From assembly GCA_037178975.1 (NCBI GenBank), contig JASJZH010000001.1, forward strand, positions 8,168,501 to 8,232,500: a stretch of DNA of 64,000 nt, in the 5' to 3' direction. Positions 35,701 through 47,700 of this stretch are shown in pieces. Numbering within the stretch: position 1 is the stretch's first letter; each line of letters starts with the position of its first letter. The notes under the pieces were generated by a model. That model did not search any database. It was not told the origin of the DNA and saw only the letters and a program-made list of their open reading frames with translations. This stretch comes from Oscheius tipulae. Its lineage: Eukaryota > Nematoda > Chromadorea > Rhabditida > Rhabditidae. A program made the translations under genes and the position numbers.

Positions 35701-38700
35701 GAAATGACCCTTGAAATACTTGACTTGACTTTTTTATTCCAGCGGGGCGAGGCTCGCTTTCGAGTTTTAAGCAACTGTGTGACTGTCTACAACGTGGCAG
35801 AATTCTCGAGCAAATAGCCTATATAGTGGCTGATGACAGCTTCAACGCGTCATGATTCGAACCAGGTGTACTGTCGATCAAGAAGAGTGTTCGGAAGGAA
35901 AACTGTCAAGAAGACTTACTCTTCGTAGACAATGACCGCGAGGTCCCTGTCATGGATGGCTTGTCTGTACTGGGCAACATTTTCCTGCTCCAGCACATTG
36001 TGTGTCTCTAACCCTCGCTTGGCTTCCTCGAATGGCTTCAGTTGGGCCAAGAAGACCTTTCCGGTCCTTCTTTCCTTGACCCGAAACGGTGCTCCTCCAG
36101 CCGCCAATCTGCAAAAAACCACCATTAGTCCGTGTACGTACTCGCGTACTTAAGAGATTTTCAGCCGGACGTGCCCGAAAGTTTCCGTAAAAATTTCGGG
36201 CACGGAGCCTGGCTGAAATCGGATCTCTCTTTTGCCATAGGACGGACATTTGGACCAGGTGGTTTTTTGAGCCAGGGAGGCTGGAGAAGCGTTGACTGCT
36301 ACCCGGATTCGTTCCAAAAGAGTGTACTGTAGTTTTGTAAGAGAGAAGGCTGCAGTCAACACACACCGTTTTTGAAGCCACCAGAGAGGAGACGTCACGT
36401 GGGGGCACGCGGCCGCCCAGTCCTTTTCATTTTCGAGGTCCGGAAGGTAGGAGCTGGGCAAGAGCCGACGCATTGTTAGAGACACGACACGAAACGTCAG
36501 ACAGTCCTTGAAGTTAGTTGCACACCACAAAAAGGGCGAAACATTTATTATTCGAGGGAAACTTTGGGGGGTGGGGAGGTAGACGCACGACGACGGGCCG
36601 GTGCCATCACACGTCGCCTCCCAGAAATTTCTGGAGCAGATTTCTTCGAAAAGTTTGGTAGTTTCTAGCGAAATTACAGGGGGCTACATACATCACAAAA
36701 AATGAGCAAACCGGGGGGCAGCGTAGTGGGGCGCAGACATATAACAATTATGTGAAATCACAGGAAAAAAATGTGCTTGTGGATATTACTTCTCGTCCTC
36801 TTCTTCAATCTCGTAGATTTCGCGAACTTTTCGCGCCTCCATAGTCACCCGTTTCTTCGGCAGTTCCACATCGTTGTAATCGCCGTCAGCTGAAAATTAT
36901 GACTGTGAATAAAGACTTTTTTATGTGTTTGCATCATTCCGAACCTTTTCAAGTAAGTCTTTTTATTTTTCCCAAAGGAGATACAGTAACCTACAGGTCT
37001 TACAGTAAGAGTACAGTAATCAACCTATCGGACTATCCCCCTGCGGTTCCTATCGAGAAACTCCTGAGAGGGCTTCAAGAGAGTTTAGATCATCATGCCA
37101 GTACTAAGAGCGTCTCTCGAGCTTGACTAACCCGTACCATCGCGCGAGTTAGTGTACTAGTGACAGCTCAATTCAAGCGGGCATAGCCGGAAAATTTTGT
37201 TCCGCGTTGTTTTGAAAAGTTGAAAAGAAAACAGATGAAAAATTACACTTTTTTTTTTTACAAATTACAAACCGGGACTCTAGCGCTAAAGTACTACAGC
37301 TATTCAACCCGCGGCTAATCTAAATTCGATTTTTATATAGTTTTATTAAGTTTCTCTTTCTTCATAGATGTATAAATACATAGAAAATCATGTTCGTTTT
37401 TTCGATTTCGGATTCGGAATGCTGACGATAGCCGGCGGCGCGAAGCTACCGAAGTCATTCGGGTCTTTCAACAGCTCGCCTGGAAGATTCTCCGTCGTCT
37501 TTCGAACTGCCCCCTCCCCCAGTTTTGAAAATAAAAAAGCTACAGTACCCTCTACAGTAACAGTGCAGCTGGTCGTTGCCTGGCCGGCGTCGTTGACTGC
37601 CACACAGCTGTAGATGCCGCTGTCTCGCCACATCGGATCGTTGATGATGAGGGAGCAGAGGTAGGGACCGTCTTGGACGAATTTCACACGCGTCGATTCA
37701 ACAATCGGGCGCCATTCCTTTAAAAAAATTACGGTAATTCCTAAAGAACTGTCTGTCTCACCTTCATCCATTTGAGTTCAGGGAAGGGTTCTCCCTCAAC
37801 TCGGACGTCTAACCTCATCGGATGGGCGGAACTGAAGGTCTTGTTCTGCAGGGGCTGGATGAAGCTGGGCCGGGCTGAAAGTGGAATTGGTTACGGAGTT
37901 TGTCCACAGAACTCACTAGCTAAATCCACCATGATATTCTGTTGCGCCTCTCCGTAAGGATTTGTCGCGATACACTGGTATTGTCCGACGTTCTCCTTGG
38001 TGAAACCGGTGATGGTGAGGGTGGTTTCCGTCCCTCCATAGGTGTAGACCTTGTGTTTGCTGGTGGGACTCGTCGTGTCAATGTCCCATCCGCGGAATTT
38101 CCATTGGATCTGAGGATCCGGGTAGCCGGAGACATTCAAAATCAAGGTCAAGGTGTCATTCTCAGCACAGTAGCGTTTTTCCACAACTCCAGGAGAGAAC
38201 CACGGGGCACAGGCTGAAAATTATTCATTCAAAAACGCAGGGTAAGACAAAAATACATACCGTACTGTTCAGCGTGGGCGAGATCGAGAGCTCGCTCGGC
38301 ATAGGGATCCAACAGAGGGATGACCTTCTTCGTCCTCTTGTCCAGTACCGGCTGGGGAGGAGCCATGAGTCGGGATGGTGGGGATGCCGGCGACGGATCG
38401 GAAATTCCGTAGATGTTCTCAGCTCTTACACGGAACTGGTACGATTTTCCCAGCTCCAGATTTCGAACCTTGCACACGGGCTCCGGAATGTTGTAATCTA
38501 GCTGAAAGTGTCTCATGGTATCATAAAAAGAGGTTAACCTACCAGAGTCCATTCCTTTTCCGGAAGCTCTCGAATCTCAATGACGTAGGTGACTTGAGGA
38601 TACCTCGGCGGTGCTCGTTTGGTTGGAATCCATGACAGAGTGAGGTAGTGCCCAGTGACTTCCTTGATGAAGGGACCACGATCCGGAGGGGTGGGAAGAC

Positions 38701-41700
38701 TGGCCACGTTGATTTTCTTGAAGCCGTATTCCTCGGTCAGATAGGGCGTGACATCGATTTCGCCGTTGAACTTGATGTTGTCGAGATACGGCACAGTCAC
38801 GTCTAGGATGGCTGAGGAAGAGGCTGTTCCATGGCTGTTCTTTGCCACGGCCACATACTCTCCAGCATCATCGGTCGTGGTGTCCAAAATGATGATAGCA
38901 TGACTACCGCCGCCACAGCTCTGAATCTTGATTCTGCCACCGGGGACGATCTTCTTCCCGTTGTGGAACCATTCGACCTCCGGAGCCGGGTGTCCGACGA
39001 CCAGACAGTCGAAGATGGTCGGCATGTGATGGAAGACGTGTTTGTTCTTGAGTTGGCGGACGAATCCAGGCGGGAAGGGCATTCCTCCGCGGTCTTGTTC
39101 CCCGTCGAAACCGCCAACGGTCCTGGGACGAATGATGTTCAAGGCGCCCTCAGTTCTGGCCGAGCCAAGCTTGTTCGTGGCTTCCAGAGAGTACTCGCCT
39201 TCGTCTTCGGGACCGCTGAAAGTTGTTATGTTGAATCGGAAAGAGGAAGAGACCAGAGATTCTGGCTTGATTCAATTAAACTTACACATTCAAGATGACC
39301 AGATGATGGATTCCTCGTTCATCGGTGAAGATGACTCTCTTGCCATCTGGTCCATCCGAGATGATCTCTTCTCCATCCTTGTACCATTTGACCGTCGGGG
39401 TAGGCCATCCCGTAGCGCAGACGATCATCTCGACCACGTTACCCTGCAAACTTTATGGTCAGTTTGTCCTTGAGTGTAGGAGTAAGATGATTAAGCCCAC
39501 TCTGTTGTGAGTCACTCTATTGGCTGTGGCCATTTCGGAGATTGACTCCGCCCCAATGACCCACTCTTATATACTGGCCGACTGAGGCACAACTCATTCT
39601 GTTTCCTCAGAGAGCTTAAAATGGCACAGCTATGAATTTCATGGTTCGGTGGAACCAGACCTGGCGCCTGGCCAGGGAATTTGTTTCCCTTTCCTACCTG
39701 ATGGATGCTCATGTTGTAGAGTCCTCTTCTGATCCTTGGCTTACTCTCTTCTGGCTCCTTTGGTGTCAGATCAACGGGCTGTCTGGCTCCCAGAGAACGA
39801 TCTCCTGCAAAAAAAGACTCTTCGTACTCACTAAAGCCTCAGCTTCTTCAAGTTCTTTTTTGTCTGTCCCACCCCGAAATGACGCATTTCCCCTTTAGTT
39901 TTTCCGCCCGACTGACCCCAGCATTTAGAGCCTAAATGAGGTGACCCTCTACAAATGCTCTTTCTTCTCTGCTCGACCATCCTCGTCACTGCAAAGAGTC
40001 AAGAAGTGACTTGTCCTTCGGGTAAGATCTCTCTCGTTCTAATCAAATCAAGAATTACAGGCTGGCAAGCGGAAGCCGGAGGCAGGGCTTGTTATCTCGT
40101 GACAAAAAGGCGAATGACCCATGCTGACGGAGCCCAGTACTGCTCGAAACAGGATAATGCTTCTCATCTGCTCAGGGTGGAAACTGAGGCTGAGAACAAG
40201 CAAATGACAGGCAAATCAACCTGATGGGAAGCCACGAAAAGATTAGTTTAGGTCTTCTAAAGTCTGAGGCGACCGCCTGGATTGATGCCCGAGCTCGTTT
40301 CGACATCGTGGACAGTCAGGCTGGTCTCTTCGGACCAGGCTTTGTTTTTCGGTGGCCTAACGGTATCTCCTCTCTTATTACCCGTAAAATTTCGCCTAAG
40401 GAAAAGCTACGCGGTTCTCGAAATGGGCAGCAGGACACGGGACGGCCAGTCGAAACAGGCGATGTGTGGTCATGAGCACCACTGGAGACTGGAGGAATGC
40501 GGCCTGTGACCAGCTGGCTACAGTTATTTGCGAGAAACGGCTCAGAAAGTTGTACGAAAACCGCTGTCCAAAGCACTGGGTCTACTTCAATGATACGGGA
40601 GCGTGTTACCGTGTCATCGCCAAGACGAACATGACTATTTTGGAGGCCGACGATCGCTGTTTTCAACTCGGTAAGTGTCAGTATAACGCTTGCGCATGAT
40701 TTCTATGAAAGTGCCACTCTTTAACCTCGGGAAAAGTCGGCTTTTACCAGGGACCAAGGCTTTCTTTGCATATGGGGCCCGAGAAGTACATGAAATAGTC
40801 ATCCTTTTAGGCTATGACCACAACCAGGACGCGATGCTGGCCTCGGTGACCAGCGAAAAGGAGAACAATTTCATAGCCGAGTTGGCCAAGGAGAAGAATG
40901 AGGGCTTCGATTTTGCCTTCCTCGGAGCCTTTGGAAAGTCCAATCATGGGCAGAAATGGCGCTGGATGGATGGTATTCCAATCCCTTATAGTTCACTAAA
41001 GTCATGAAATTTAGGTCAGCCGTGGGAGTATCAGAACTGGGATCGGGGGATGCCATTCGGGAGACGGGCTCTAGCGGTCCTGGTCATGAATCGTCGCGGC
41101 AAATGGGTCAATCACTACGCAGATAGGATATTGAGTCAGTTTGATGCTGTCGGAGTCTGCAAGTTACGACCCTGAACACTCTCACCTTCAACGACCAGCT
41201 CAGCCTTGGTAGAAGCCGTTCCATGTTCGTTGGTGGCCACACATCTGTAAAGTTTCATTGTTTGTTATTTCGACATCGATCTTTCGCTCTCCTTCACATA
41301 CAACTTATTTGTTTTCGTTAATAAAGTTAGAGATTACCTGAAGTAACCCTCCGAGAGGAAGGTCACATTCTTGACCGTGAGCTTCTGCGTACCATCTGGA
41401 AGAGATTCCATGGTGTATTTCTCATCGGCAACGAGCTCGATTCCATCCTTAAGCCATTTGATCGAAGGGAACGGTGTACCGTAGGGCAGACAGTCAAAGG
41501 TGACCGACTCTCCGGGCTTGGAGCGTCTGAAGTTTGGTTAGGAACAGAGTAAGAGACATTACCTGATAGTCAGTGGGATAGTGAATCCTGGGGCCTTTCC
41601 AGTAGCCAGAGCAGCTCCAATGTCTCTCGGTTTCCTCTCCTTCGGGATGACGGTCACGTCACAGGTGGTTCTAGCACTGCCATAGCTGTTCTCAGCCACA

Positions 41701-44700
41701 CATCTGTAGCCTCCGGCGTCTGTTCGAGTGGACTCCTTGACAATCAGTTCACAGACACCGTCCTCGTGCTCGACGAGCTGAAGACGACCGTAGGGGAAGA
41801 CGCGTTCGCCGTCCTTGAACCATTTAATGGTCGGTTTCGGGTCACCGCTCCACTTGCAACGAAGCTTGAATCCTTCCTTCTCTGGAACCTTGACATTCTC
41901 CAGCGGTTCCAGTAGCTTGGGTGCCTTATTCGAATCGAACAGCTCGCGCTCGACTGATCTTCTTGGCGATTCTCTGGGAAGTCTCTTCACTATGGCATTG
42001 CCCTTATCGTGAGCACTTCCAGATGGATTCGTGGCAATGACACGGTAGATTCCTTCGTCGTCCATGGTGCACTGAGGAATAAGGAGTCGAGCAGTTCCAT
42101 CGGGGTCGAGACTGAGCTTGATTCTGTCCGAGGGCTGAATTTGGGCTCCGTCCTTGTGCCAAGTGAGTTCCGGAAGAGGGGATCCTTCAATCTTGCACTC
42201 AAGCTTGAGCGGCTGACCTTCAGTGGCTCGGGCATCTCCCAACTTGATGGTGAAGCGGGGTGGAGCAGTTTTGCCGCCAGCGGCACCAGCTCCAGCTCCG
42301 TCGTCGATTCGGATGAAGGCCTTCGTGGTGGCCGAGCCGGATTCATTCGTGGCCACACAGCGGTAGGTTCCTTCATCGGCGATTGTTGACGACTGAATCG
42401 CGTAATGGTCAATGTATATAAGTTATCTTACCTTGATCCTCAAGTGATAAGTTCCCTTAGTCTCATCGATGTCCCAATCGTATCTGACGTCTTCCCAGAT
42501 GGGTCCACCGTCCTTTGACCACTTCACATTCGGCATCGGGAGTCCAGTTACCTTGCACTCGAGATCAATCAGGCTTCCCAGTGTGATAGTCTGATCTTCC
42601 AATGGGATGATGAATCTTGGGGGCTGACCCTCCTCAACCTTGACCTTATCACTCTTTCCAAGAGCCATTTGGACATGAGCTGTGGCCTGAGTCTTGGCCT
42701 TTCCGAGTTTGTTCTCAGCCTCGCATCTGTAGATTCCCTCGTCGGACATGGTACATTCCTTCACAACCAGAGTACAGGTTCCATCCGAAGCCGTCTCAAT
42801 GACAGATCTCGGACCATTGCGGACCAGTTGACCATTTCTGTACCACTTGATCTCGGGGAAGGGATCTCCCTTGACGGCGCAGGTAAGAGTGAAGGTTTCA
42901 CCGCGGTCAGTCCAGACATCGACCAGATTTTTGGTGAAGAAGGGCTCCTCACCCTCTTTCTTGATCTCAGTCTTGGGAACCTTGACGGTAACCAGACAGC
43001 TGGTGTTGATTGAGCCATGTTCGTTGGTGGCTACACAGCGATAAGCTCCCTCGTCGGATTCCTTGGTCTCGGAGATCGAGAGACTGCACTGACCATCCTC
43101 GGTGTACTCAAGGGTAATTCTGCCATCAGCACGCAGAGGCAGACCATCCTTGTACCTGAAAAAGCTTGTTAAAACGGATCTCAGTCTCAAACTCACCAAG
43201 TAACACCGGCTCTGGGCTCAGCGGTAACAGCACAGCTGAGACGAAGACTCTGCCCAGCATTGACACTTCTATCCTCCAATCCAGGATTGAATTTCGGGGC
43301 GAAGGCCTTCCTCTTGACTTCCTCAACCTCTTCCGGAACCTCGACACTGTACGTGGACTGAGTGTCAGCCACTCCCAGCTCGTTCTTGGCCACACATTTG
43401 TAGACTCCGCAGTCGGATTCGGTGAATCTGTCGATTCGAACACGACAGGCTCCGTCGGAGCTGTTCCTGATTTCCAGGCGGTCTGTACCGACAAGAGGCT
43501 GTCCATCCTTGAACCAGCTGATCTCGGCAGTTGGTCTGGCGTCCACATGGCACTCGATGGTCATTAGGTCGTTCACGGGGATACGGCGATCCCAAAGAGG
43601 AACATTGAAGCGAGGCGGGTAGCGGTCGTCTCCCTGTTCTCTTGGTGCTCTCTCTCCCGACTGCTCGAACTCGGCACTCGTCTCATCCGAACCGTTCTCA
43701 TTGGTAGCCACACAGCGGATGGCTCCGTAGTCCTCTTCTTGGACATCTTTGATGGTGAGACAATAATTTCCTGCTCCGATGTCCTCGATCTGAACACGGT
43801 CCGAAGGAAGCAGAGGCTTGCCATTGAGAGTCCACTTGAGTTCAGGCTTGGGGAAGCCACGAACCTTGACCTGAAATGAGTTATTCGACTTGTTGCCTAA
43901 CTCTTTGTATGTCTGACTTTTCTATGACTACCCACCTGGAATTCCTTCTTGGTTCCAACAGCCGCTGAACATGAGCTCAACGGGATGACGAAGTGTGGTC
44001 TGCTTGGCTGCTCTCCCTTATCCTTGACACTTACAGCACAAGCCGATGTGGCGGAGCCAGCCGGATTCGTGGCTGTGACTCTGTATTGTCCGAGATCGCT
44101 CTTCTTGCAGTCGCGGATTCTGAGAGTCACGGTTCCATCCAGGGCAGTCCTCATCGCGATGCGGTCCGATTTCTCCAACTGGACGCCATCCTTCTCCCAT
44201 TTGATCTCGGGGAATGGCTCTCCGCCGACCTTGCAGGTCAGAGTCAGAGTTTCGCCTTCCTCAACCTCCGTATCCTTCAATGGAGTCAAGAAGTTAGCAG
44301 CAACGTCCTGAGTCGAGGGCTTGGCCGCCTTGACGTGGGCAACACAGCCACTGTAGACTTCTCCCTTCTCGTTAGTCAAGACGACACGGTAAGCGGCACC
44401 GTCAGCCTTGACGGTGGAAGGAATCTCGAGGCTGAATTCTCCAGATTCGGGGCTGTCCTGGGTCTTGACACGGTCGTCCGGAGTGACCTCTTGACCATTC
44501 TTGTACCACTTCACAGTCTTCGGTATGCCTTGCACTCTGACCTTGAGTTGGAGAGGCTGTCCTTCTGTGACATCGACGTCTTTCAAACCTTCGAGAATCT
44601 TCAAAATGTTGGGTTTGGTCACTGTCAAAGCCGCAGAACTGTCGCATTCACCGGCAGCGTTTCCAAGGACAACCTTGTATGTAGCTCCGTCGTCCAGCTG

Positions 44701-47700
44701 GGCCTTGTTGATGGCCAGCTCGTACTTCTTGGGGCCAATCTTCTTTGGCTCCAGGTGTCCAGACGGTTTGATTTCTTGTCCGTTCTTGTACCACTTGACA
44801 GTTCGCACTGGAGCACTGACTTCGACCTTCAGAACATCGTCGTCGCCTTCCTGGACCTCGGTGTCTTCCAGACCCTTGACAATTTCTGGCTTCTCATCCA
44901 CTTCTCCCTTCGCGTCCGACTTGGCCTTGCCACCTTCGTTCACTAGTTCGACGGCATAATGACCAGCATCGGTCAGGTCAGCCTTCGGAATTGTGAGACG
45001 GTAGGTCTGCGGATCGATCTTCTCAATCTGGATATTGGCAGAAGCCGCAAGAGGCGAGCCATCTTTGGTCCACTTGACGTCGTCAATCTCTCCTTCCACC
45101 TTGACCTCGAAGACTAGTGCGGCTCCCTTGGCAACCACCTGGTCGTCCAGTCCCTTGACAATCTTGGGTGCACCAGGCTTGGCCTTCTTGACTGTGAGCT
45201 TGGCCGATGAGTCGGCGTCTCCAGCCGAGTTCGAGAGAACAACCTTGAATTCGGCTGCATCGTCTCGAGTAGCTCCCTTGATTGCCAGAGTGAAGATTTT
45301 ATCATCTCCAGAGATGACGAAGTGACTGTCGGGCTTGATCTCCTGCCCATTCTTGTACCATTTGACAGTTCGCGGCTTGGCATTGGTCTCGACCTGAAAG
45401 CTTTAATTCAGATTGCCTCATGAAAGTCTCACCTTGAACTCGGCATTCTCTCCTTCCACGACCTCCTGATCCTTCAGGGGCTTGATGAAAGTCAGCTTGG
45501 GCTCGACAGTGATCTTTCCAGAGCTGCTGGCCTTGCCAGCCTCGTTCTCGACCTCGACCTTGTATTCTCCAGAATCTTCGAGAGCACTCTTTGGAATCTC
45601 TAGCACGTAGTTGTTATCATCAACCTTCTTCAGGTTGATCTTTCCAGCCGCGTGACCAACTTCCTGTCCGTTCTTGTACCATTTAACCGTCTTCGGTGAT
45701 CCGGAGGTCTTGATCTCAAGAACCAGAGGACTTCCAACAGGGAGGGTCTGGTCTTCCAGTCCCTTGATGATTCGCGGCTCTTCAGCTGGGAGCTTGACAG
45801 TCAGGGCACAGGATGAGTCGGCGGGGGTGTCGTCATCGCCCGTCAAGACTACCTTGTAGTCAGCGGCATCAGCATCCTCAGCGTCAGGAATGACCAGCTT
45901 GTGTGTCGTACCATCGGATTTAGGCTTGGCCTTATCCTCTGGTCCAATCTCCTTGCCGTTCTTGTACCACTTAATCGTCTTGGGCTTCGAGTTGGTCTTC
46001 AGCTCTAGCACAGCCTTCTTGCCCTTTTCGACATCCTGGTCCTTCAGACCCTCGGTGATTTCGAGCTTGGGCAGCTTGACCGTGAGGGCTGCAGCAGAAT
46101 CCGCGTCTCCGGCATCATTCGACACAACGACCTTGTAGTCAGCGGTATCATCCTTCTGTGCATCGGGAATGCTCAAAATGTAGACTCCTTCCGAAGGATT
46201 GGCGGTCTTGGCGTCAGGAATCTCCTTGCCGTTCTTGTACCACTTGACTGCCTTGACTGGTCCCTTGACCTGAAAGAACATACAGCCTCAACAGTCTCTT
46301 CTCAAAAAACCCACCTTGACAGTGAAGGTAGCCGTTTCTCCTTGAGCAACAGTAGTCGGGACGAGTCCGCTGACAATTTCGGGCTTGGCTGCAGAAAGAT
46401 CAGCCTTGGCACTGCTGTCAGCCTTTCCGTCGTCGTTCTCGGCCACGACACGATACTTTCCAACGTCCTTGTCTTCGAAGTTCGGCACCACGAGACGATA
46501 CTTTCCATTTCCAAGATCCTCACCGGGAATCTCATCATCTCCCTTGTACCATTTCACGGATTTCGGCTTTCCTTCGATTTCGACCTCGAGAGTCATTGGT
46601 GTTCCTTTCGGGACAGTTTGGTCGGACAAGCCCTTCTTGAATAGCGGGGCTCCTTCGGTCACCGAGACGGTACAGCTGCTCTCGACGGAAACAGACTCTG
46701 TTGAGAGAACAACACGATAGCTTCCGGCATCGGTCGGCTGTCCAGACGAGATCTCCAGACGATAGACAGATTCCGTGACTTGTTCCAGCTTGGTGGTCGA
46801 GCTGCCGGTAACCTGTTGGTTGTCTCTGTACCACTTGACAGTCTTGGGCTTTCCTTCGACCTCGACCGAGAGAAGAATCTTGGTTCCTTTTGTGACCTTC
46901 TGATCCTCCAGACCCTTCTTGATCTTCAGGGTTTCAGCGGGGGTCACAGACAACGGGGCCTTTGAGTTGTTGGTTCCAGCCGGATTCGAGATCTCTACAC
47001 GGTAGTTGCCCTGATCCTCAATTTTGGACTGTTCAATGACCAGCTTCTCGGTTCCGTCACTCTCAGATTCGCGATGGACACGAGCATCAGTTGGGACCTC
47101 TTCTCCATCCTTGAACCACTTGACATCGGGTTTGGCAGCTCCGATTGGGACCTTGACTCTGCATTCGAACTCGGCCTTCTTGCCCTCGACAACGGCAATA
47201 GCTCGGAGCTCCTTGACGAATTCCGGAGCATCCAGATGTTTCTCCTTCACTGTCAGAGTGACATCGGACCAGACATCACCGTACTCGTTGCTTGCCTCGC
47301 AGCGATACTCATCAGTATCGGATAGTTTCGATTCTTTGACTGTGAGTCGTTGGGTTCCGTCGGAAAGTGACTCGATCTTGACTCTCTCGGACTCTTTGAG
47401 ATGTTCTCCGTTCTTGTACCTGAATTGAAACTGATTATTTGGTCTCCACCTCTTGAACTCACCACTTGACCGTAGGAGTAGGCTTTCCACTGATTTTTCC
47501 TTCCAAAATGGCCGTCTCTCCCTCATCGACAACGACCGGACGTACAGGTTGGACAAAGTCAGGGGCTTCTCCCTCAGTCGGAGCAGCTCCGACTTGAGTC
47601 AAGACCACGGGACCCTCAGTCCAGGCACTGCCATGCTCGTTCTCAGCATGACACTTGTACTCTCCAGCATCCGTCTGTTCCGTGTTCTCGATGGTCAGAC

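Larger units (their letters stand above)
32664..35919. other. 3.26-kb unc-89 intron within kinase 1
   Basis: The longest intron of the visible gene. It contains tRNA-like elements (32866..32940 and 35636..35690), a 220-bp foldback (33399..33617) and degenerate TACTGTCT-type repeats (34560..34860). I find no coding exons on either strand. Confidence 0.6.
31524..36891 (-). other. UNC-89: protein kinase domain 1 (pseudokinase-like)
   Basis: Exons 36789..36891 (linker DYNDVELPKKRVTMEARKV), 35920..36108 (N-lobe), 32565..32663, 32271..32522 and 31524..31794 (C-lobe). The catalytic loop reads HLDLRPETIL (HRD changed to HLD, and Asn lost), with DFG kept (KLADFGQA). The glycine-rich loop is degenerate (AAGGAPFRVKE). 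This agrees with kinase 1 of nematode UNC-89 being a pseudokinase. A 3.26-kb intron (32664..35919) splits the lobes and contains only repeats as far as I can see. Confidence 0.88.

Noticed and set aside
43993-44946. A 317-codon open frame on the plus strand
   Set aside because: It is antisense to a continuous Ig-coding exon of unc-89. The Ser/Leu/Val-rich translation is the expected shadow of repeated Ig codons.
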